Part shown: piece by piece, positions 17,344-24,264 of the stretch | Layout: each line of letters begins with the position of its first letter | How positions within the stretch are numbered: position 1 is the stretch's first letter | NCBI GenBank assembly: GCA_027296055.1 | Contig: JAPUJT010000049.1 | Span: forward strand, 1 to 64,000 | DNA: 64,000 nt | DNA from: Planctomycetota bacterium | GTDB lineage: Bacteria; Planctomycetota; JAPUJT01 | Reading direction: 5' to 3' | The notes under the pieces: generated by a model | Database searches by the model: none | What the model was told of the DNA's origin: nothing | What the model saw: only the letters and a program-made list of their open reading frames with translations | Made by a program: the position numbers and the translations under genes

Positions 17344-17718
17344 ATGGCGGAGACACGGACCAAGGAACTACGGAAGAGCCCACGTCAGAAGTTCTCACTC
17401 CCGGTCCAGTTGGTGACCAGGAGAAATCTCGAGCCGATTCCATTCGAGACCTTGAACATCAGCGAGGGAGGCGTCTTCATTGCGACCGATTCCCCCCTTC
17501 CCGTATCCACCGAAGTCACTCTGGTCTTTTTCCTGAGCACTCTGAATGCGAATGTTCGGGCGAGCGGAACCGTCGTCCGCTCCAACCGCACTTCGACGGA
17601 GACCGAGGGCCCCGCGGGAATTGCTGTCGAACTCCGCGAGTACGGAAGGGTCGGTTGGCATCTCCTGAAACGACTTCTGGAAACGCAGGAGACGTCCCCT
17701 TCTGAAGAGCAAGAATAG
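17344..17718 (+). CDS. Single-domain PilZ protein
   Basis: 124 residues, ATG after GGAGGGAG. The first PilZ motif is degenerate (RKSPRQKFSLPV) and the second is NISEGGVFI, near-identical to the divergently encoded PilZ at 16497. The C-terminal tail (ETQETSPSEEQE) is acidic and probably disordered. With the first Arg pair weakened to R-x-x-x-K-like spacing, cyclic-di-GMP binding is less certain than for the neighbour. Confidence 0.87.
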   Translation: MAETRTKELRKSPRQKFSLPVQLVTRRNLEPIPFETLNISEGGVFIATDSPLPVSTEVTLVFFLSTLNANVRASGTVVRSNRTSTETEGPAGIAVELREYGRVGWHLLKRLLETQETSPSEEQE

Positions 17719-17736
17719 CGGGCCCCGAAGGATTTC

Positions 17737-17750
17737 CCGGCCGAGGCCGG
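17737..17750. terminator. GC-rich hairpin between convergent genes
   Basis: CCGGCC, a two-base loop and GGCCGG, extended by CCC/GGG on the outside. It lies between the stop codons of the converging PilZ and membrane-protein genes and has no T-run, so it is at best a weak or bidirectional terminator. Confidence 0.35.
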
Positions 17751-17765
17751 ACGGGGAGACGTCCC

Positions 17766-18080
17766 TCAGAAGACACCGATCAGCGCGAGCACGATGACAC
17801 TGGCCACGCCGACGATGTACACGACTGCGGGAAGAAACCGCCAGACTCCCGTCGATAGCCCGCCCGCATCCTTGTTGAGTCCCTTCACCTCTTGACGACG
17901 AATACTGATGAGGATCCCGACGTAGATCCCCGCCGGAAGGATGTGGAGAATCGGGAGCCAGATCGCTGCCTCGACGAGCCTGTCCCTCGAGTATTCGCGG
18001 ACAAGTTCCACGAGGGCGAGGGCAGTCACACTGCCAAAGGTGAAGAAGATCGAGAGGAGGAGATGGACCCCGCAACCCAT
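17766..18080 (-). CDS. Hypothetical three-segment membrane protein
   Basis: 104 residues. Hydrophobic segments are HLLLSIFFTFGSVTALALV, AAIWLPILHILPAGIYVGIL and FLPAVVYIVGVASVIVLALI, joined by charged loops (REYSRDRLVE and RRQEVKGLNKDAGG). No family was recognised. The start lacks a strong ribosome site. Confidence 0.6.
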   Translation of the reverse strand: MGCGVHLLLSIFFTFGSVTALALVELVREYSRDRLVEAAIWLPILHILPAGIYVGILISIRRQEVKGLNKDAGGLSTGVWRFLPAVVYIVGVASVIVLALIGVF

Positions 18081-18170
18081 TACTTTCTCCTGAGCCCCTT
18101 CTTCAGAGAGCTCCCGCCGCCGACGACCATCGCCGAGACCCTCCCTGGGTAGACCAAGGCAGGCCCCAAG

Positions 18171-18368
18171 CTAGCGCCCGTGATAGGCGACCGCTACGTC
18201 TTCGATCGCGCCCGCCTTCGAACACCGCTCGAAGCGGAAAAGCATGCCTTTCCACGATTTGCAGAAGTGTAAAGCCAGCTTTGCATCGTTAATCTCGCAT
18301 TCTTCGACGCGGGGCCCGGGCGGGCGTGAGATCGGTCCTGGAGGGCCCTGCGAGTGGGTCTTATCGAA
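18171..18368 (-). pseudogene. Possible gene remnant without start codon
   Basis: A minus-strand frame of 65 codons ends at TAG (18171-18173) and is bounded upstream by TAA. Its last part reads protein-like (LALHFCKSWKGMLFRFERC, then AIEDVAVAYHGR), but there is no start codon before the internal ATG and no ribosome site. It may be the 3' end of a decayed gene or chance. The rest of the 18081-18447 gap holds nothing else apart from the promoter candidate at 18389. Confidence 0.25.
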
Positions 18369-18388
18369 TTAGCAAGCTGGCACTGTAA

Positions 18389-18418
18389 TTGCCATTCTGA
18401 GCAGTGCAGTTTTGTAAA
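18389..18418 (+). promoter_or_regulatory. Possible promoter of the kelch-type lipoprotein gene
   Basis: TTGCCA (18389-18394), an 18-base spacer and TGTAAA (18413-18418), about 30 bases before the start codon. Matches to consensus are five of six and four of six. Confidence 0.4.
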
Positions 18419-18447
18419 CCTTTCGAGGCCATGCTAGGAGAGATGTG

Positions 18448-20031
18448 ATGAGGAACTCGTGGATCGGGCTCGGAACTGTGGCGGCTGTGGCTCTTGCCAT
18501 GACAGCCTGCGGGGGCAGTAGCGGCGGTAGCGGCAGCCGGGATGGCGTGCCCGGGATTCCGGGGAGCCAGACATTTCAGGTCCCCGCGTTGCCGGCCGAT
18601 ACGTTCACGAGGGTTGATACGCTGTATACCCGGAACCCTACCCTCCAGACACCGTACCTGTTCCAGCCCAAAGACACGATGACGGCCACGACACTGAAGA
18701 CCGGGCTCGTGGTGATCATCGGTGGAACCTCGGGAGGCAGCACGGCGCTACAGGACACGGAGATCTACGACCAGCGCTCCGCGGAGTTCTCCCAGAGCGG
18801 TCTCCTCGGAAACGGGAGGAGGCACCACACGGCCACTCTCACTTCCGCGGGTACCATCGTGGTGATTGGCGGCGTGACCGGTGGCAGCTTCAACGCTCAG
18901 CCGCTGCAGTCCGCCGAGGTCTGGCACTCCTCGACGGGAATCTACTCCGTCGTCCAGCAGATGACCGAGCCGCGGGTGGGCCACACGGCGACGTCGCTCG
19001 CCAGCGGCGAAATTCTGGTGGCCGGAGGCTTTACCGACAATATGGGCCAGAAAGTGACGGAATCGGTCGAGACCCTGAACCTTTCGAATGGTCTCTGGCG
19101 GAAGCATACGCCCATGCAGGCCACTTCTAGCATTGACGGGACCCCGCGGGCCTTCCACACCTCCACGCTCATCCCCGGACGGAATGGGACGCTTGGGGAC
19201 GGGGACGACCTCGTCATCATCACGGGCGGCATCCTGGGGGATCGCGGCACCAAGAACATCACGAGCATCACGAACAGCGTCCTAGTCTACTACCCGAACG
19301 AGACGACCCAGTTGAGCAGCGGCCAGAGCCTTCCGGGGGCCTGGAGATCGCTGGGTGTCCTCGGCGCTAGCGCCGAGCCGGCCCGGCTCGGACATAAGAC
19401 GTTCTTCATCGGAAACACGACAACCGATATCAGCCAGGTCGCCATCATTGGCGGGCTCAGCGGCTCTGTCGGTACCCAAATCGGCGGGATCGCCGCCAAC
19501 GCCCCCGGCTTCAGCGCGATTGAGGACAGCCCCGCGGCCAACCTCACGATGGCCGTTCTCGATATCGACAACACGACGCTGATCGGGTTGACGACGCCCC
19601 CGCAGGGATCGATCAACCAGGTCTACCCGGTCGGTGATCCGACCTGCTGCCAGGCCTTCGTCGGTGGCATCGGGGCGAGCGCGGTATTTTCACCGGCGCG
19701 CCTGGCGATCATCTACTCCGGAGGAAACACGTTCGCATCTCCCCCTCCGGCCCGGGTAGGCTACAACCGGAATGGAATGGTCATCACGATGACCAGGGAC
19801 ACGACAGATTACATCACGATTGACACGCCCAATGGTTGCGTGGCGTGCGGCCCCGTGATCGCGACGAGCATGGGCGCGATGGGCGATCTCCGCTCATGGC
19901 ACGCGGGCGCCTTGCTGCCTGGATCCGACGGCCTCCTGGATACGCCGGATGACACCGTCCTCCTCGTCGGGGGCGAGCAGAGCTCGGCCGGTGAGTCGAC
20001 CACGGCGGACGAGTACACCTTCCGCCCTTAG
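18448..20031 (+). CDS. Kelch-type beta-propeller lipoprotein
   Basis: 527 residues from the ATG at 18448, after AGGAGAG; a GTG one codon earlier is possible. The lipoprotein signal ends AMTACGGSSGGSGS, placing it at the membrane surface. Repeated phrases typical of kelch/galactose-oxidase propellers follow: VVIIGGTSGGS, RHHTATLTSAGTIVVIGG, RVGHTATSLASGEILVAGG, AFHTSTLIPG, LVIITGG, and near the C-terminus RSWHAGALLPGSDGLLDT and LLVGGEQ. No galactose-oxidase copper ligands were identified, so a binding role is more likely than catalysis. Ligand unknown. A hairpin follows at 20065. Confidence 0.88.
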   Translation: MRNSWIGLGTVAAVALAMTACGGSSGGSGSRDGVPGIPGSQTFQVPALPADTFTRVDTLYTRNPTLQTPYLFQPKDTMTATTLKTGLVVIIGGTSGGSTALQDTEIYDQRSAEFSQSGLLGNGRRHHTATLTSAGTIVVIGGVTGGSFNAQPLQSAEVWHSSTGIYSVVQQMTEPRVGHTATSLASGEILVAGGFTDNMGQKVTESVETLNLSNGLWRKHTPMQATSSIDGTPRAFHTSTLIPGRNGTLGDGDDLVIITGGILGDRGTKNITSITNSVLVYYPNETTQLSSGQSLPGAWRSLGVLGASAEPARLGHKTFFIGNTTTDISQVAIIGGLSGSVGTQIGGIAANAPGFSAIEDSPAANLTMAVLDIDNTTLIGLTTPPQGSINQVYPVGDPTCCQAFVGGIGASAVFSPARLAIIYSGGNTFASPPPARVGYNRNGMVITMTRDTTDYITIDTPNGCVACGPVIATSMGAMGDLRSWHAGALLPGSDGLLDTPDDTVLLVGGEQSSAGESTTADEYTFRP

Positions 20032-20064
20032 GGGGTCGAATCACAACCATCTGGAAACCGTTCC

Positions 20065-20094
20065 GAGGCAGGGTTCCACCAGGGGCCCTGCCTC
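20065..20094 (+). terminator. Terminator-like hairpin after the kelch lipoprotein
   Basis: A perfect nine-base stem, GAGGCAGGG with CCCTGCCTC, around a 12-base loop, 33 bases after the stop codon. No T-run follows, so it may be Rho-assisted or protect the mRNA end. The rest of the 20032-20333 gap holds only the C-heptamer repeat. Confidence 0.55.
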
Positions 20095-20194
20095 TCTGGG
20101 TTCTCGGCCGCTCCTACTCGCCGGATCGCTGAGCCCCAGCACTTCGAATTCCTTCACGACCTCCCGGCTCTTCGAAAAGTGATTTCTGGGCAAC

Positions 20195-20233
20195 ATCCCC
20201 CCCTCTCGCCTCGATTGCGTGTCTTAGAAGATG
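20195..20233 (+). repeat. Two-copy C-heptamer repeat, copy B
   Basis: CATCCCCCCCT followed by TCGATTGCGTGTCTTA and GATG, matching the copy at 13493-13540. It is intergenic, about 100 bases before the DUF2059 gene. Confidence 0.5.
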
Positions 20234-20333
20234 TAGCATCTCGAACATCGCTCTGGGGAAGCCCGAACCCCGCTATCGCTTCGGAATGGCCGGTTCCCGC
20301 CGTGGATGTGGGAGCAGATTGGAGAGAGGACCC

Positions 20334-21221
20334 ATGCCCAGAGGAAAAATCTTAATCGGTCTGGCCATGGCGGCATGGCTGCACATAGCGGTTGCGCACT
20401 CCCAGGGGAGGCCGAATGGCCCCATGCAATACGCGACGCCCACCGATACTCAGGATCGTGAGGCGGACTCCAAGAAGGCCAAGCTCAAAGAGTTCATGGA
20501 ACTGACAAATCAAAAGGAGGTGATCTCCGCGCTGCTCCAAGAGTTCCTCATGCTCTCGCCGAAGGACGGGGAGGACATCCCGGCGAGGTTCTGGAAGAAG
20601 TTCATGGAAGAGGTCGACACCGGGCAAATCGAGGAATCCTGGAGGCAGATCTACGGCCTGCATTACAACGAGGAGGAGATCGACGAGATCCTGAAGTTCG
20701 TCAAGAGCCCGGCAGGAAAAAAGGTCCGTGCGGAGCGGAAGCTGCTGCACAGCCTCATCTGGGGAGGGAAGTTATGGGCCCAGAAGCTGGCCGTCCGGGC
20801 GAGAACGCAGATGCAGGAGCAGGGCTTCGTCCCCAAGCTCCCCGCATTCACGGACGAGGAGATCGACGCTATCCGCAGCCTTCGGACCTTGACTCGGGCT
20901 CAGGCGATCTTCAGGGAGGGGGACAAGGACAAGGACGGGGTACTCGCCTTCGCCCCGAACCTCTCTCAGCTAAAGCTGTCCCGTCTGATCGACGAGGAGG
21001 TAGCGGAAGGGGCCAAGGGGGCATACACCTTCACGCTGGTCGGGGGGAGATACGACTGGAGGTGCGTTGCCATGCCCGCGGGCGTGACTTCGGATCTCCA
21101 CTCCTTCATCATCTGCGCCGATGGTGAGGTGCGCTTCGCTCCCAAGGGGAGAATTCCGGGCTGCAAGTCGGAGGTGATTCCCGGGCGACCGGACTGGATG
21201 GACCGCAAGGGTCGGCGGTGA
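20334..21221 (+). CDS. Exported DUF2059-domain protein with C-terminal pilin-like segment
   Basis: 295 residues. The ATG at 20334 follows GAGAGG and opens a signal peptide (ILIGLAMAAWLHIAVAHSQG). Residues about 45-145 fit DUF2059: KEVISALLQEFLML, YGLHYNEEEIDEILKFVKSP and AGKKVRAERKLL. From about residue 180 a second region begins with LRTLTRAQAIFREGDKDKDG and ends GAYTFTLVGGRYDWRCVAM and SFIICADGEVRF, like the C-terminal sheet of minor pilin or secretion-related proteins with a predicted Cys-Cys pair. DUF2059 function is not established. Confidence 0.82.
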   Translation: MPRGKILIGLAMAAWLHIAVAHSQGRPNGPMQYATPTDTQDREADSKKAKLKEFMELTNQKEVISALLQEFLMLSPKDGEDIPARFWKKFMEEVDTGQIEESWRQIYGLHYNEEEIDEILKFVKSPAGKKVRAERKLLHSLIWGGKLWAQKLAVRARTQMQEQGFVPKLPAFTDEEIDAIRSLRTLTRAQAIFREGDKDKDGVLAFAPNLSQLKLSRLIDEEVAEGAKGAYTFTLVGGRYDWRCVAMPAGVTSDLHSFIICADGEVRFAPKGRIPGCKSEVIPGRPDWMDRKGRR

Positions 21222-21261
21222 CGACGACGATTCCAGGTTTCACAATCCAGAGAGCGCGGCC

Positions 21262-21300
21262 CACACCTGATTATCCCGAATGAAGTGAGCGTCCCCTCCA
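21262..21300. repeat. Dispersed GGGGACA-core element, copy 5 (half)
   Basis: CACACCTGATTATCCCGAAT then AAGTGAGCGTCCCCT. This matches the centre and right arm of the copies at 22427 and 23685; the left arm is missing. Confidence 0.55.
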
Positions 21301-21336
21301 TTCAACAGGTTTGTGAACATCCGAAAGGAGATTGTC

Positions 21337-21591
21337 ATGGACGAGAAAGGTTCTTTCGCACGAACCAGCCGGGGAATCCCCCGCTTGACTGTTATGGTGT
21401 TGGTCTGCTCGCTGTGTGTCTGGATAGGGGCCAGCCTTCCCCGGCAGGAGGCGAGGGCCAGCGCTCCGGATTACCTGGAGGTCATCAGCAAAGAGCTGCG
21501 CAACATTGGCGCGCAGTTGAAGACGACCAACGGATACCTCAAAGAAATGGAGGACTCGATCGAGAGGATCCAGCGCAAGTATACGAAGTGA
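21337..21591 (+). CDS. Small exported protein with coiled-coil tail
   Basis: 84 residues. The ATG at 21337 follows AAAGGAG with good spacing; an upstream GTG is less likely. A basic start and hydrophobic segment (LTVMVLVCSLCVWIGASL) ending in ARASA look like a signal peptide or anchor. The rest (YLEVISKELRNIGAQLKTTN, then EMEDSIERIQRKY) is amphipathic and probably helical. No family was recognised. Confidence 0.7.
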   Translation: MDEKGSFARTSRGIPRLTVMVLVCSLCVWIGASLPRQEARASAPDYLEVISKELRNIGAQLKTTNGYLKEMEDSIERIQRKYTK

Positions 21592-21602
21592 GCTCCCCCT
21601 GA

Positions 21603-22421
21603 CTACAAGTCCAGCAGCTCGAATCGCGGGTCACCGTACTCCGCCCCTCCTGTTCTCACGTGCAAGTTGGGCAGAATGCGAGCCTCTCCGCTGCCGTGAG
21701 TATGTCCGCAGAGTACCCTGACGTTGCAGTTGGGGTGTGCACTGACCACCTCGAGGAGCATGTCCCCCATCGCCTTGCACGTGAAGCCCGGCAGCCAGTT
21801 CTCGTCAGAGATCTTGCCTTCGTGCCAGCAAGCCTCGCGGAAGGGCGGCACATGGGTGAGAACGATCACGTCCGAGAAGTCTCGAGCGGCTTCTGAAAGC
21901 ACTGGGCGAAGAGTAGCTGCTGCGTCGTCGCCCAGTTTTCCTAAGCGCTTCTGAAGACGTTCCTTGTTCCCATGCACATCCGGTAGCCTCTTCTCCTGAG
22001 TCGACCCGCGCAAGTCCTCGATACGAAGGTAGTCGTTGAGGATAACGGGAGAACCAAGAAATTCTCCAAGGCGTGCGTCCCCCCATCCTCCGTGACCGAC
22101 CAATGCAGTGCTCGGTGTCAGCCGCACGAGACCCGTATGGGGCAACCAGTGCAATCGACGTGACTTCAGCCCACGCATTCGATTTCGAACCGTGGATATG
22201 TCGCCGCGATAGTAGTCGTGGTTGCCGAGAACGAAGTAGATAGGCCGCTCGAGATGCTGGTCGAGGAAACGCAGCCATTCTTCCAGGTCGATGGCCTCTG
22301 CGATGTCCCCCCCTATGAGCAGGGCTTCGGCTCTTGATTCGAGTACTCGGCTGCAGAACTCAGCCACACGAGTCTCTTTGACGAAGTGGAGATGGATGTC
22401 CGTTGCCCAGGCGATCTTCAT
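21603..22421 (-). CDS. Calcineurin-like metallophosphoesterase
   Basis: 272 residues from MKIAWATDIHLHF. All blocks of the dinuclear-metal fold are present: D-x-H (TDIHLH), GGDIAEA, GNHDYYRG, the later H in LTHVPPF, and CGHTHGSGEA. Length and motif spacing suit a cytoplasmic phosphodiesterase or phosphatase with unknown substrate. The upstream repeat (22427-22490) begins six bases before the start codon and leaves no ribosome site, so translation initiation is unusual. The stop converges on the small exported protein gene at 21591. Confidence 0.92.
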   Translation of the reverse strand: MKIAWATDIHLHFVKETRVAEFCSRVLESRAEALLIGGDIAEAIDLEEWLRFLDQHLERPIYFVLGNHDYYRGDISTVRNRMRGLKSRRLHWLPHTGLVRLTPSTALVGHGGWGDARLGEFLGSPVILNDYLRIEDLRGSTQEKRLPDVHGNKERLQKRLGKLGDDAAATLRPVLSEAARDFSDVIVLTHVPPFREACWHEGKISDENWLPGFTCKAMGDMLLEVVSAHPNCNVRVLCGHTHGSGEARILPNLHVRTGGAEYGDPRFELLDL

Positions 22422-22426
22422 TTGTA

Positions 22427-22490
22427 GATCGGGGGACACACACTTAACTAATCCGAATTAAGTGAGTGTCCCCTAAATTCCTTTGATTCC
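22427..22490. repeat. Dispersed GGGGACA-core palindrome, copy 3 (best hairpin)
   Basis: Arms GGGGACACACACTTAA (22432-22447) and TTAAGTGAGTGTCCCC (22458-22473) pair at 15 of 16 positions around a ten-base loop. GATTCC follows the right arm. It occupies the whole gap between two minus-strand genes. Confidence 0.85.
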
Positions 22491-23036
22491 TCACGTGCCC
22501 GTTCCGTAAGGCTCCCCCCCCTTGCTTACTTCGATGTCTCGGGATTGCCCCCGGGGAATACTCAGAGACCGCCACCTCTCGCCGGCATGGTGCCGGGCCA
22601 GGAATACGATCTGGCCGGCGTGGTAGGCGTAGTGGGAGAGCTGCCTCTGGATCGCTTCGAGGACCGTGTGGGGTTCCCCCCGGATCGTCACAGTCCGGCC
22701 GATATCTTCGGCGCCTAGACCTTCCAAGGTCTTCCAGAGGAGACGCCAGCCCTTCTCCCATCGATCCAGGAGCCTTTCCCTCGAGTCGGCGGCAGTGATC
22801 TCGAACTCGCTGTCCCGTTCCCGGTCCGGCTTCTCCCCGTCCGTCGTGAGGAAGTCGGTCCAGCGGGACTTCATGTTCCCCGCCATGTGTTTCATGATTA
22901 TCGCGACGCTGTTCTCCTCCGCGCCCAGGGTGGCGAAGAAGTCGGTCGTCGAGATCTGGTCGATAGCCTTCTCGGCCAGAAGCTTGTACTTCTGAAACGA
23001 CCTCGCCGCGTCCTCGAGATATTCGTTCACATTCAT
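22491..23036 (-). CDS. DinB-superfamily protein (DUF1572 type)
   Basis: 181 residues. Four-helix-bundle DinB pattern with three candidate metal histidines: His in IIMKHMAGNMKSRW, and two in LSHYAYHAGQIVFLARH. The start MNVNEYLEDAARSFQKYK matches DUF1572 proteins. DinB-like proteins are often metal-dependent and include thiol-dependent transferases; the original dinB of Bacillus is DNA-damage inducible. It lies 22 bases downstream of the Tag glycosylase gene on the same strand, so the two are probably one operon. The C-terminal tail (SKGGEPYGTGT) extends up to the neighbouring repeat. Confidence 0.88.
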   Translation of the reverse strand: MNVNEYLEDAARSFQKYKLLAEKAIDQISTTDFFATLGAEENSVAIIMKHMAGNMKSRWTDFLTTDGEKPDRERDSEFEITAADSRERLLDRWEKGWRLLWKTLEGLGAEDIGRTVTIRGEPHTVLEAIQRQLSHYAYHAGQIVFLARHHAGERWRSLSIPRGQSRDIEVSKGGEPYGTGT

Positions 23037-23058
23037 GAGGGTCCGTTTCCGATGCAGG

Positions 23059-23646
23059 TCATTTCCGTCGACCGCGCGTACGCCGGACTTCCTTATAGCG
23101 AAAGCAGGTCGGCAGGTGGTCGTTGACCATACCGGTGGCCTGCATGAAGGCGTAGCAGATCGTCGGACCGACGAATCGGAAGCCGCGCTTCTTGAGGGCT
23201 TTGCTCATCGAGACGGCAGCCGGCGTCTGGGCGGGAATGTCCCTCATGCGCCGGTAAATCGTATCCGTCGTGTGACCCTCCAGGAGTCCCCAGAGATAGT
23301 CGCTGAAGCCGCCCAGTTCCTTCTGGACCGACAGGCATGATCTCGCATTGCTTATCGTCGACTCGATCTTCAGCCGGTTGCGGATGATGCCCTTGTCCTT
23401 CATAAGCCTCTCAACCCGCGCCTGGCGGTAGCGCGCAATCTTGCCGGGATCGAAGCCGTCGAACGCCTGTCGGAAGGTGTCACGCTTCTTCAGGATCGTC
23501 AGCCAGCTCAGCCCCGCCTGCATCCCTTCCAGGATGAGGAGCTCGAAGAGCTTCCGATCGTCATGGATCGGGACACCCCATTCCTTGTCGTGATACGCTT
23601 GCATCAGAGAGTGGCCAAGGGCCCAGTCGCATCTTCTCTTTTCCAT
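23059..23646 (-). CDS. tag: DNA-3-methyladenine glycosylase I
   Basis: 195 residues, normal length. It removes 3-methyladenine from alkylated DNA and starts base-excision repair. The helix-hairpin-helix family signature residues are all present: zinc ligands Cys6, His19, His177 and Cys181, the adenine-recognising Glu40 in LEGMQAGLSW, and Trp8. The phrases KDKGIIRNRLKIESTISNAR and GFRFVGPTICYAFMQATGMV are classic Tag. It is first in a probable two-gene operon with the DinB-like gene. A divergent Tag relative and another DinB gene are paired at 62577-63628. Confidence 0.96.
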   Translation of the reverse strand: MEKRRCDWALGHSLMQAYHDKEWGVPIHDDRKLFELLILEGMQAGLSWLTILKKRDTFRQAFDGFDPGKIARYRQARVERLMKDKGIIRNRLKIESTISNARSCLSVQKELGGFSDYLWGLLEGHTTDTIYRRMRDIPAQTPAAVSMSKALKKRGFRFVGPTICYAFMQATGMVNDHLPTCFRYKEVRRTRGRRK

Positions 23647-23684
23647 CTACGCATCCCTGATTCGATACTAAGAGATCGTGGGGG

Positions 23685-23746
23685 AGATCGGGGGAGACAC
23701 ACCTGGCTATCCCGAATCGAGTGTGTGTCCCCGTGATTCCTTGATT
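23685..23746. repeat. Dispersed GGGGACA-core palindrome, copy 4
   Basis: The left arm has ATCGGGGGAGACACACC and the right arm GTGTGTGTCCCC, followed by GTGATTCCTTGATTC. The centre TATCCCGAAT is shared with copy 5. One inserted base in the left arm weakens the stem. It lies between divergent genes. Confidence 0.75.
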
Positions 23747-23788
23747 CACTCTCTATGATGGCATCGGGAGTTCTGCTATCAAGGCTTT

Positions 23789-24250
23789 GTGATCTATGAG
23801 ACTGATCGAGAGAAAGCCGTGAGCGACCTGAAGAGGATGCGGCTACACCGCTTCACGTTCTTTGCAGCCGGTGGCTACAACCTCCTGTGGGGACTTTTAT
23901 CGGCAGTGTATCCGGTATGGTTCTTTCAGCTTGCCAGGATGGAGGAGCCAACGTATCCGGAGGTGTTCGCCTGCTTGGGGATGGTGATCGGACTCTATGG
24001 TGTCTTGTACATCCGCGTTGCCCTCGAGCCAGAATCTGGCGTCTGGGTAGCTCTCATCGGGTTGATCGGGAAGATCCTGGGGCCGATCGGATGCGCATAT
24101 CTGGTGGTACAGGGAAAGTGGCCCGTCAGTTCTCTGTTCTTGATCTTTGCCAATGACATCGTCTGGTGGATACCCTTCGGTTTGTACCTGCACGATGCAT
24201 GGCGAGCCACTGGCAGGTCCCTTCCCAGAGAATCAGAACGCGGTGGCTAA
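23789..24250 (+). CDS. Conserved four-segment membrane protein
   Basis: Up to 153 residues from a GTG. Alternatives are GTG at 23819 and ATG at 23837, the last giving MRLHRFTFFAAGGYN, which looks like the usual family start. Conserved phrases are GGYNLLWG, GLYGVLY, GLIGKILGPIG and NDIVWWIPF; four hydrophobic segments are visible. This family is widespread and sometimes labelled alkyl hydroperoxide reductase, a label that the sequence (no catalytic cysteines) does not support. Function unknown. Confidence 0.8.
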   Translation: MIYETDREKAVSDLKRMRLHRFTFFAAGGYNLLWGLLSAVYPVWFFQLARMEEPTYPEVFACLGMVIGLYGVLYIRVALEPESGVWVALIGLIGKILGPIGCAYLVVQGKWPVSSLFLIFANDIVWWIPFGLYLHDAWRATGRSLPRESERGG

Positions 24251-24264
24251 CGGCTGCCTGCACC

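Noticed and set aside
8910-23746. Transposase accompanying the palindromes
   Set aside because: No gene near the repeats has the HUH/Y1 transposase motifs; the elements would have to be non-autonomous.
23789-24250. Alkyl hydroperoxide reductase annotation
   Set aside because: The protein is all membrane segments with no peroxiredoxin cysteine; the label comes from database carry-over.
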